Source: Synechococcus sp. AG-670-B23
Lineage (GTDB): Bacteria > Cyanobacteriota > Cyanobacteriia > PCC-6307 > Cyanobiaceae
Assembly: GCA_003209165.1 (NCBI GenBank)
Contig: QCSL01000003.1
Coordinates: forward strand, 19,032 to 83,031
Length of the DNA stretch: 64,000 nt
Direction of reading: 5' to 3'
Shown here: positions 48,964 to 56,626 of the stretch, piece by piece
How positions within the stretch are numbered: position 1 is the first letter of the stretch
Layout: each line of letters starts with the position of its first letter
The notes under the pieces: generated by a model
What the model saw: the letters and a program-made list of their open reading frames with translations, nothing else
Told to the model about the DNA's origin: nothing
Database searches by the model: none
Made by a program: the position numbers and the translations under genes

Positions 48964-50295
48964 TTGGCGACCACAGACATCTTCATGCCTGCCCTCAGCT
49001 CGACCATGACGGAGGGGAAGATCGTCGAGTGGCTGAAACAGCCCGGCGACAAGGTGGCACGAGGGGAGTCAGTCCTAGTCGTTGAGTCCGACAAAGCGGA
49101 CATGGACGTTGAGTCGTTCCAGGACGGCTACCTCGCCGCGGTCTTGATGCCTGCCGGCAGCACGGCACCGGTGGGCGAAACCATTGGCCTGATTGTAGAA
49201 ACCGAAGCTGAGATCGGCGATGCGCAGGCCAAGGCCCCAAGCGCTCCCGCTGCCGCGCCCGCCCCTGCACCAGTACCGGCTCCTGCTTCTACGCCACCAG
49301 CTACGGTCCAGGCCACTCCTGCGCCGGCTCCGGCTCCTGTAGCGGCTGCTGCACCTTCGGCACCGGTAGTGAACGACGGCCGCATCGTGGCGAGCCCTCG
49401 GGCCAAAAAACTGGCTTCTCAGATGGGAGTGGACCTGGCCACGGTGCGCGGCAGCGGCCCCCATGGCCGTATTCAGGCGGAAGACGTTGAGCAATCCCTC
49501 GGGCAACCCATTTCTGTGCCCCGCGTGGCGGAAGGAACAGCCCCCGCAGCTTCCGCGAACGGCGCTGCAGCTGCTGTTGTAGCTGCCCCAGCTGCTCCGG
49601 CAGGCAACAGCTTCGGTCGGCCGGGTGAGACCGTGGCCTTCAACACCCTCCAGGGTGCGGTGAACAAAAACATGGAGGCGAGCCTGGTGGTTCCCTGCTT
49701 CCGTGTCGGCTACACCATCACCACTGACAAGCTGGATTCCTTCTACAAACAGGTGAAGCCGAAGGGCGTCACGATGACGGCGCTGCTGGCCAAGGCGGTG
49801 GCCATTACTCTGGCGCGTCACCCCCAGGTGAATGCCGCCACCACAGCATCTGGCATGGCCTACCCCGCCGACGTGAACGTGGCTGTCGCTGTGGCGATGG
49901 AAGACGGTGGCTTGATCACACCGGTGCTGCGCAATGCCGATCGCACCGACCTCTATGAGATGTCGCGTCAGTGGGGTGATTTGGTCAAGCGGTCCCGCAG
50001 CAAGCAGCTGCTGCCGGAGGAATATTCCACGGGCACCTTCACTCTCTCCAACCTCGGCATGTTCGGGGTTGACCGCTTCGACGCCATCCTTCCGCCAGGC
50101 ACTGGGGCCATCCTTGCCGTCGCGGCATCACGCTCCACGGTGGTGGCGGGCAAAGATGGGTCCATCGCCGTAAAGCGCCAGATGCAGGTGAACCTGACGG
50201 CGGATCACCGGGTGATTTACGGAGCCGACGGCGCTGCTTTCCTGAAAGATCTCGCCGAGCTGATCGAGAACCGTCCGGAAGGCCTGGCGCTCTGA
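48964..50295 (+). CDS. pdhC: Pyruvate dehydrogenase E2 (dihydrolipoamide acetyltransferase)
   Basis: Lipoyl domain [20 protein letters not shown]; Ala/Pro linker; peripheral subunit-binding domain; C-terminal [29 protein letters not shown]. Confidence 0.95.
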   Translation: MATTDIFMPALSSTMTEGKIVEWLKQPGDKVARGESVLVVESDKADMDVESFQDGYLAAVLMPAGSTAPVGETIGLIVETEAEIGDAQAKAPSAPAAAPAPAPVPAPASTPPATVQATPAPAPAPVAAAAPSAPVVNDGRIVASPRAKKLASQMGVDLATVRGSGPHGRIQAEDVEQSLGQPISVPRVAEGTAPAASANGAAAAVVAAPAAPAGNSFGRPGETVAFNTLQGAVNKNMEASLVVPCFRVGYTITTDKLDSFYKQVKPKGVTMTALLAKAVAITLARHPQVNAATTASGMAYPADVNVAVAVAMEDGGLITPVLRNADRTDLYEMSRQWGDLVKRSRSKQLLPEEYSTGTFTLSNLGMFGVDRFDAILPPGTGAILAVAASRSTVVAGKDGSIAVKRQMQVNLTADHRVIYGADGAAFLKDLAELIENRPEGLAL

Positions 50296-50308
50296 TCCGT
50301 CGCCGAGC

Positions 50309-51406
50309 GTGCCTGATCCAAGGGACCATCAACTCAGCAGCTACGACTACCCGCTGCCGCCCGAGCGCATCGCCCAGGCACCGGTCGAGCCCCGACACAG
50401 CGCTCGGTTGTTGATGGTTCCCCCCCAGGGGAAGCCACCAATGAAAGCGGTTCATGGCCAGGTGTGGGATCTGCTCGAGCAGCTGCAGCCCGGTGATCTG
50501 CTGGTGGTGAACGACACCCGGGTGCTGAAGGCACGCCTGGCGGTGCGCCGTTTCGGGGGCGGGCTGTCTGAGTTGCTGGTGCTGGAGCCGCGGGGGGAGG
50601 GCCGCTGGCTGTGTCTCGCCCGTCCTGCCAAGCGCATGCGACCGGACGACAACCTGACTATTGATGGCACCTCGATCAGCCTGAAGGTGCTCGCGGAAGA
50701 CCCCGCCAGTGGTGGACGGGTGGTGCAGTTCCCACGTGATTGCAGGGATGCCGAAACCATTGAGGGCTTACTCAATGATGTTGGCGAGGTGCCTTTACCG
50801 CCTTACATCGAACGTCACGATCCCAGCGACAGCCAGCGTTATCAGACCCGCTATGCCAATCGCCCTGGTGCAGTGGCTGCCCCGACGGCGGGGCTGCACT
50901 TCAGCGATGAACTGCTGGCGGCCTTGCAGCAAAAAGGGGTGGACCTTGCCCGGATCACCCTGCATGTGGGCCTCGGCACCTTTCGTCCCGTTGAAACGGA
51001 AGACCTCACCGCATTGGAGTTGCATAGTGAATGGGTCGATGTCAGCTCCGCTGTAGTAAGGGCGGTGCAGGGGTGTCGAGGCCGGGTGATTGCGGTGGGC
51101 ACCACTAGTGTTCGTGCCCTGGAGGGAGCCGCTCAAGCCCATGGCGGTGTTCTGATGCCCTACACGGGGCCGGTGGATCTGGTGATTCAGCCGGGCTATC
51201 GCTTTGCGGTGGTGGAGGGCCTGCTCACAAACTTTCACCTGCCCAAAAGTTCTCTGTTGCTGTTGGTAAGTGCTTTGATCGGGAGAGAGAAACTGCTGGC
51301 GTTGTATCGCGAGGCAATCGAACGGCACTATCGCTTTTTTTCTTATGGCGATGCCATGTGGATCGCCCCTGAGGTTGTTCTGCCAGAGGTTCAGCCGCGT
51401 CCATAA
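50309..51406 (+). CDS. queA: S-adenosylmethionine:tRNA ribosyltransferase-isomerase
   Basis: [24 protein letters not shown]...[14 protein letters not shown]...[11 protein letters not shown]-like motif. Confidence 0.96.
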   Translation: MPDPRDHQLSSYDYPLPPERIAQAPVEPRHSARLLMVPPQGKPPMKAVHGQVWDLLEQLQPGDLLVVNDTRVLKARLAVRRFGGGLSELLVLEPRGEGRWLCLARPAKRMRPDDNLTIDGTSISLKVLAEDPASGGRVVQFPRDCRDAETIEGLLNDVGEVPLPPYIERHDPSDSQRYQTRYANRPGAVAAPTAGLHFSDELLAALQQKGVDLARITLHVGLGTFRPVETEDLTALELHSEWVDVSSAVVRAVQGCRGRVIAVGTTSVRALEGAAQAHGGVLMPYTGPVDLVIQPGYRFAVVEGLLTNFHLPKSSLLLLVSALIGREKLLALYREAIERHYRFFSYGDAMWIAPEVVLPEVQPRP

Positions 51407-52050
51407 AGCGGAGGCAACCAGGAGATGGCAAGAGGATCGATATGAAGAAAGGCTGGTTGAACCATCAACCTTTTGTTCTGGACAGCATCCAGGATCGGGG
51501 CACTGGTGTTCATCAACGAGGTTGCGGTGATGCTGGCGTGGCGCAAACAGGCATCGTTGTAGCTGCTGAGGTCATCGGTGCTAATGCCATGATTGGTTAG
51601 GCCTGTCTTTATGTCAGTAACAAGTTCGGTAAGCGATGCCGAGAAGCTTTTCTCCTTGAGATAAGCCGCCTTGACAGCCCCACAGCCTTGATGGCTCATA
51701 ACGACCAGGACACGAACATTGAGGTCAAGCACGGCGTACTCGATGGAACCGGCTGACCCGAACGTATTGGTGTTACCGGCGTTTCGGATCACAAAAAGAT
51801 CCCCAAAGCCGGCATCGAAGATCACCTCAACGGGAACCCGTGAGTCAGAGCAGGCCAGGAGTGCAACTTGAGGATGTTGACCGCCTGCCAGCTGATGTCG
51901 CCTTGCTTCTGAGGCATGCGGGTGGGCGGATTGACCTTCGAGAAACCGTTGGAACCCGGCCTTGAGCTCCTCGACGATTGCGCTCGGATTATTCAGACCC
52001 CGTCCCGAATCGACGTAGGAGTCTTCTTTTGCATCCATTTTTACAATCAC
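51391..52050 (-). CDS. Beta-class carbonic anhydrase
   Basis: [28 protein letters not shown]...[14 protein letters not shown] Zn-binding pattern. Confidence 0.93.
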   Translation of the reverse strand: MIVKMDAKEDSYVDSGRGLNNPSAIVEELKAGFQRFLEGQSAHPHASEARRHQLAGGQHPQVALLACSDSRVPVEVIFDAGFGDLFVIRNAGNTNTFGSAGSIEYAVLDLNVRVLVVMSHQGCGAVKAAYLKEKSFSASLTELVTDIKTGLTNHGISTDDLSSYNDACLRHASITATSLMNTSAPILDAVQNKRLMVQPAFLHIDPLAISWLPPLYGRG

Positions 52051-52087
52051 TCAAATTGGTGAGTCAACCATGAGCCGAGGATCAGGC

Positions 52088-52135
52088 CATGATTTAAAAA
52101 ATCATGAAATCCTCATAAATATAATGAGGATTTCA
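52088..52135. promoter_or_regulatory. Two adjoining palindromes in a divergent intergenic region
   Basis: catgattt-aaa-aaatcatg (52088-52106) and tgaaatcctcat-aaatata-atgaggatttca (52105-52135; 12-bp perfect arms) between the carbonic anhydrase and antiporter genes. Confidence 0.6.
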
Positions 52136-52166
52136 CCTTACACCATAGGGTCTATTTATATTCGCC

Positions 52167-53585
52167 ATGGCTATGGCCTTACAGTTAATCTTGGCTTCAC
52201 TCGATGCAGAGGGTGGTGAATCCCATCTATCAAGACCCGAGACTTCAGGGAGTTTGATTGAAGAGATAATATCTTTTCATTTCACTTTTGAATCTGCGCT
52301 TCTTTGCTTGTCTCTGCTGATCATTTTCAGCATTGTATTTGATAAGTTGGGAGCAAAGCTTGGAATGCCGGGTTCAATTTTGTTATTTTTTAGTGGGCTC
52401 TTCTTTCACGTATCTGGATACGATTTCGACGAGTTTCCACTTGAAGAACTTCATGTTATCGCCTTGAGTATTTTGCTTTTTTTTAGCGGTCTATCTTTTG
52501 AAAGCAGCTTGCTTCGGAAAAACAAGTTTCTTCCCAATTCGATTTACTTAGCTATTTTTGGAACCTTTATAAGCATGGTGTTTTGGTTCTTTTACTTCGG
52601 CCTTGGCTTCTCCTTTTTCCAGAGTAATTTTGGTTATCTGAAGGGTGTTCCCTCCAGCATTGTCTGGTTGGCGGCAGTGTCAGCTGTCTTTTCTTTGGCA
52701 GTTCAGGATTGGAATTCCTTTGTCTTTGTATCGAAAAAAATAGAAGACTTCAGATTTGTTATATCCAACATTTTTAAGGTTGAGACGGCGGTATCGGCTG
52801 CGATTTCTGTTGCAGTAGCTGAAATACTTTTCCTGATTTGGATTGCTTCGAATCCTGAGTATGCAAATATTGCAAATCTTAGCCTTTTGATCTCTATTTT
52901 TAGAGGCTTCTTTATCGGCTCGGTGAGTGGTTTGATACTCGGCATATTGTTGACTTATACCATTCGATTCTTTTTGACGTCAAAAGCTCAATTAATTCTT
53001 GCTGCCGTTTCGTTTGCTTTTATTGGTTACAGTGTTTCTGCCTTGGCCGTTGAGCAAGGAGGATACCTTTGTGTCCTAATTATGGGTATCACGACTTCTT
53101 TGTCCTACCGTAATTATTCAACTGAAGATGAAATTGAATTTCTTTCAGAACAGCTTGAATCTCTCAATATTGCTTGCGAAGCAATTCTGTTTTTCGCGAT
53201 TGGCTTAGGTTTGAGTCCTGTTCTCTTCTTTGCTCATTTGCCGGTTGCTTTCTATGCATGGATAGGAATTATTCTTATCAGACCTGTTACTGTTTCTTTA
53301 TTTTTTCGGAGCGATTCAGTCAGCATTGAAGAGAAAAAGCTTTTAGCCTCTTGGAGTCCAAAAGGTGCTATATCAATGGCTTTAATTGTAACGGCTCCTC
53401 TACTTTTAGAAGATACGTTTGGAATTAAAGTTTCTGAAATTCTTCCCGAAACCTCTACCACTTTTATGTCTGACGTTGTATGTGGAGCTGTGCTGATATC
53501 CCTAGCTTCCAAGGCTTTCGTAGTTCCACGACTTCATAAAAGTCTTTTTTCAAAACTTAAGTCATCCCAAATAGATGTACTTTGA
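52167..53585 (+). CDS. CPA1-family Na+/H+ (cation/proton) antiporter
   Basis: DKLGAKLGMPGSILLFFSGLFFH...LFFSGLSFESSLLRKN...SWSPKGAISMALIVTAPLL. Confidence 0.85.
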   Translation: MAMALQLILASLDAEGGESHLSRPETSGSLIEEIISFHFTFESALLCLSLLIIFSIVFDKLGAKLGMPGSILLFFSGLFFHVSGYDFDEFPLEELHVIALSILLFFSGLSFESSLLRKNKFLPNSIYLAIFGTFISMVFWFFYFGLGFSFFQSNFGYLKGVPSSIVWLAAVSAVFSLAVQDWNSFVFVSKKIEDFRFVISNIFKVETAVSAAISVAVAEILFLIWIASNPEYANIANLSLLISIFRGFFIGSVSGLILGILLTYTIRFFLTSKAQLILAAVSFAFIGYSVSALAVEQGGYLCVLIMGITTSLSYRNYSTEDEIEFLSEQLESLNIACEAILFFAIGLGLSPVLFFAHLPVAFYAWIGIILIRPVTVSLFFRSDSVSIEEKKLLASWSPKGAISMALIVTAPLLLEDTFGIKVSEILPETSTTFMSDVVCGAVLISLASKAFVVPRLHKSLFSKLKSSQIDVL

Positions 53586-53588
53586 CCC

Positions 53589-54251
53589 ATGCGATTACGT
53601 TATTTATCCGATAGCTATCGTCTTTCACGCTCCTTTCTAGTCGGAACTGTTTCAACTGTCGTATTCTTGCCACTTCTTTCCTTCAGGGAAACCCTAACGT
53701 TCGGAATAACCCTGGCTTTGGCTTGGGATTTGATTGTCTTTTTTCGTAGAACATGGCTACTTGGTAATGTCCATACCAGAGAAATTCTTTCTTGCTCTAA
53801 GGCCAGAGAGTCATTGGTCGCAGAGAGAACCATTGCATTTGTTTTTCTCAGTCTTGGATTGTTGAGCTTTTGCCTTACAGAGCTTCATTCGTCCCAGGGT
53901 GCCCTACCAAAACATTTCCATGTTTTTACTGCTTTTTTGGCTTTGTTCTTAATGTGGTTGGAGCTGCACAATGGATTTGCTCTTTATTATGCCAAAAGGT
54001 ATTACGAAATGAATCCTTATCCGCTAGCCACTGATGATACGCAACACGGATTCATTATCGAAGGTAAGGAGCCATCATTTAGTGATTTCTTGTACATAGC
54101 TTATTCGATTGGTTTGACATATTCGATGACTGATTGTGGTTTAGAAGATGCATCTGTACGTCGCATTGTCCTTATTCATTGTCTTTCGTCGTTCCTATTT
54201 GCATCGACAATCTTTTCAATTATTTTGTCTCTTGTTACACAGGTTACCTAA
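53589..54251 (+). CDS. DUF1345 family membrane protein
   Basis: FALYYAKRYYE...PSFSDFLYIAYSIGLTYSMTDCGLEDASVRRIVLIHCLSSFLFASTIFSIILSLV. Confidence 0.75.
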   Translation: MRLRYLSDSYRLSRSFLVGTVSTVVFLPLLSFRETLTFGITLALAWDLIVFFRRTWLLGNVHTREILSCSKARESLVAERTIAFVFLSLGLLSFCLTELHSSQGALPKHFHVFTAFLALFLMWLELHNGFALYYAKRYYEMNPYPLATDDTQHGFIIEGKEPSFSDFLYIAYSIGLTYSMTDCGLEDASVRRIVLIHCLSSFLFASTIFSIILSLVTQVT

Positions 54252-54310
54252 AGGCGTGTGGTTTGGCTCAGTCCGTTTCGTTATCTTGTGTTGAAATCCA
54301 CGTCAAAGGC

Positions 54311-54332
54311 AAGTCAAGGTGATGCTTGACTT
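54311..54332. promoter_or_regulatory. Inverted repeat upstream of the first PacL-like gene
   Basis: aagtcaag-gtgatg-cttgactt, perfect 8-bp arms. Confidence 0.4.
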
Positions 54333-54368
54333 CACAACAAACATATTTTTGCCTACCATTAAGGAGTA

Positions 54369-54692
54369 ATGATTTTTAGTGGCATGTTCGAATTAGAATA
54401 CCTGGTTGCATTCGCTTTGGGGGCTAGTTTGGTAGCCATCACACCCATTGCCGCATCTATGACAGGTCGTGAGAGCAAATTGACCAAAGCAATTTCAGGA
54501 GCAGGGCGAGGCATTACAAAGCAAGGTTTAAAAGTTGGGATCGTGGTCGGATCCAAGGCATCTGGTCTTTTGACAGGTGTGAAGTCTGGTTTGAGCGAAG
54601 TTGGTGAAAGCTTCGGAGATATCCTTGCAGAAGCTAAGGCTGATCTGGCTGAGACCAAATCATCGAAAGCTTCCGGAACTACCAAGGCTTGA
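54369..54692 (+). CDS. PacL/DUF5132-like small membrane-anchored protein A (start at 54369 or 54384)
   Basis: MFELEYLVAFALGASLVAITPIAAS...KQGLKVGIVVGSKASGLLTGVKSGLSEVGESFGDILAEAKADLAE; same pattern as the ORF at 56235. Confidence 0.75.
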   Translation: MIFSGMFELEYLVAFALGASLVAITPIAASMTGRESKLTKAISGAGRGITKQGLKVGIVVGSKASGLLTGVKSGLSEVGESFGDILAEAKADLAETKSSKASGTTKA

Positions 54693-55138
54693 AGGTTTCG
54701 ATTAAACACGCCACAAAAGCGCGAGTAAGATTCAAATTTCCGAGAACTCTGTCGCCTCAAGAATTTAATTTACTGCATGCGACAATACAGTATAGATATT
54801 CAGGTCTGGAAATATTTCCATCATCGTGTCGATCAGGATGTGTTGTTCGTAGAGCAACCGACAAACAAATTGATTCCGAAGTACTCTTAGATGAGTTAGA
54901 CGGCTTTTTTCAAGAATGTTTTCCTTTCGGTCCCGCACTGCCACCTACCCGTTTTGAATCTTTTCGTCTGCAGGCTGTAAACGTCAGTATTCAAGGATCA
55001 CTTATTTTGGCAGTATTAGGTTGGATTTTGCCGATCCTTCCTGGCACTCCTTTTTTCCTTGTTGCATGGTGGTTGGGGTGGAGACCATCCTCGGATTCCT
55101 CTAAAAATGTTAATGTTAACCAGCACGATTTTATTTGA
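54689..55138 (+). CDS. HMA2-like domain protein with LPxxPG hydrophobic hairpin
   Basis: IKHATKARVRFKFPRTL...YSGLEIFPSSCRSGCVVRRAT followed by ILAVLGWILPILPGTPFFLVAWWLGW; TTG start overlapping the previous stop (TTGA). Confidence 0.65.
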   Translation: MKVSIKHATKARVRFKFPRTLSPQEFNLLHATIQYRYSGLEIFPSSCRSGCVVRRATDKQIDSEVLLDELDGFFQECFPFGPALPPTRFESFRLQAVNVSIQGSLILAVLGWILPILPGTPFFLVAWWLGWRPSSDSSKNVNVNQHDFI

Positions 55139-56142
55139 GCACGTTCACATCGCATCCTCTTCCACGCCTCAGGGATTTCTATTGATCGGTGATTACCCTG
55201 ATAAATGAGATGAATATTTTCGAGAGTTTGTTTGATTTTTAGAAAGTTTTTTTGGACCCCAGGCATAAAGATATGGATGGATATATCTTCTTTGTTGATG
55301 AATATTGTCTGTCGACTAGAGGGGGTTTGCACTAGCATTTGTGCGATATTTTGCTGTTTCTCTTCATGCCATTCAATAACTGTGAATGGGCTATCGGAGC
55401 AGTTAATTTTAATTTGCTCTACGATCAGCTTTTCTGCATCTTGAATAACGAGATGTGTTGGGAATGTGCCATGTAGTGCAAAGGTGCTGAATCGGTGCTG
55501 CAGTTGATCAAGGTTTCTCGATTCCTGGTCGATGAAACAAATAAAATTGTGCTGATTCCTCTGTGAAGTAATTCTCTGTAGTGTTTCAAGCTTTTTCTTC
55601 CACGCATCTTCTAATCGTAATTTATTTGAGGAGGGTAGATTGAGTCGAAACATTTTTTCTACGGTTGATAAAGACTTGCGTGTCTTATCCCACCAATTCA
55701 ATAGGGGGTCGACAAGTTGTTCAACAAGATCGGGTCCTTTTTGTGCCATCTGCAGAAGCTTGATGGCGTGCAGAGGGTGAGGAAGGATCACCATTAGAAC
55801 GTTAAAGTCTTTGTGTTCATCAATGACTTGTGCAAGTTTGATGATACGTGTCAGGTCTTCGATCCCAGGTAGGAAAGGCAATTCCAAGGAATCTTTGTCT
55901 TCAAGGCCTAAGAGTTTCCACCATTCCAAAGCGTGTGGGCTTAACATCATCCAAACATTTTCGACCATTTGACTATGATCGAAGTATGAGATTGTTGAGT
56001 TTTTGGTATCTAATAATAGGTTTAATCTCTCTCCAGACATGTCGACAACCATTAATTTTCTTCCGTTTTTTAAATGAGTTGCAGTCGAGGTAACAACTTT
56101 CTGTAATGCTTGATACCTATCAGCGCTGGCAAAGATGATCAA
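54991..56142 (-). CDS. ArsA/Get3-like ATPase homologue with degenerate P-loop and C-terminal HSP20-like domain (TTG start)
   Basis: IIFASADRYQALQKVVTSTATHLKNGRKLMVVDMSGERLNLLLD resembles ArsA beta1/P-loop region without GKGGVGKT; ELPFLPGIEDLTRIIKLAQVI; C-terminal DISIHIFMPGV...RSIEIPEAWKR...SCWLTLTFLEE. Confidence 0.65.
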   Translation of the reverse strand: MIIFASADRYQALQKVVTSTATHLKNGRKLMVVDMSGERLNLLLDTKNSTISYFDHSQMVENVWMMLSPHALEWWKLLGLEDKDSLELPFLPGIEDLTRIIKLAQVIDEHKDFNVLMVILPHPLHAIKLLQMAQKGPDLVEQLVDPLLNWWDKTRKSLSTVEKMFRLNLPSSNKLRLEDAWKKKLETLQRITSQRNQHNFICFIDQESRNLDQLQHRFSTFALHGTFPTHLVIQDAEKLIVEQIKINCSDSPFTVIEWHEEKQQNIAQMLVQTPSSRQTIFINKEDISIHIFMPGVQKNFLKIKQTLENIHLIYQGNHRSIEIPEAWKRMRCERAQIKSCWLTLTFLEESEDGLHPNHHATRKKGVPGRIGKIQPNTAKISDP

Positions 56143-56193
56143 TGAGGCCTTGATGGAATCACTTATGAGTATATCGGCATTTGAAAAATCCTT

Positions 56194-56208
56194 TCATGAA
56201 AAACATGA
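56194..56208. promoter_or_regulatory. Short palindrome upstream of the second PacL-like gene
   Basis: tcatg-aaaaa-catga in the 56143-56234 divergent spacer. Confidence 0.35.
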
Positions 56209-56234
56209 TAATGTAATTGAGATTTTAAGAGCTT

Positions 56235-56576
56235 ATGTTCGAGCTTGAAACGATTGCAGCCTTTGGAGCTGGTGCTGCACTTATGGCAATGGCGCCTGTT
56301 GTTCGAAAGTTAGGCAATCAAGAGCTCGGGGATTCGATGGGACAAGCTGGTCGGACAATGGCGAAGAGTGGTGTGAAAATTGGTCTTGTAGCTGTCGGTA
56401 CAGCAGAAAAAGTTGCCAAAGGTGTAGCCAAAAGCGCTGCGGAAGCGGCTGAAACATTTGTCGATTTGGTTGAAGAGGCGAAATCTGAAAACTCCAGTAC
56501 CGAGGATGTTGCAGTATCAAAGATCACAAAAAATGAATCAGCAGCTCCCACCATCACTGACGTTACTTTGGAATAA
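56235..56576 (+). CDS. PacL/DUF5132-like small membrane-anchored protein B
   Basis: MFELETIAAFGAGAALMAMAPVVRKLGNQELGDSMGQAGRTMAKSGVKIGLVAVGTAEKVAKGVAKSAAEAAETFVDLVEEAK; directly upstream of the P-ATPase gene. Confidence 0.78.
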   Translation: MFELETIAAFGAGAALMAMAPVVRKLGNQELGDSMGQAGRTMAKSGVKIGLVAVGTAEKVAKGVAKSAAEAAETFVDLVEEAKSENSSTEDVAVSKITKNESAAPTITDVTLE

Positions 56577-56626
56577 AGTCCGGATGTCTTTGATTCCAAT
56601 AGTTCAGATTCTTCTCTTCATTTCCA

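Noticed and set aside
49075-49821. 248-aa minus-strand ORF antisense to pdhC
   Set aside because: Ser/Arg-rich translation arises from the Ala/Pro linker of the E2 subunit; no independent support.
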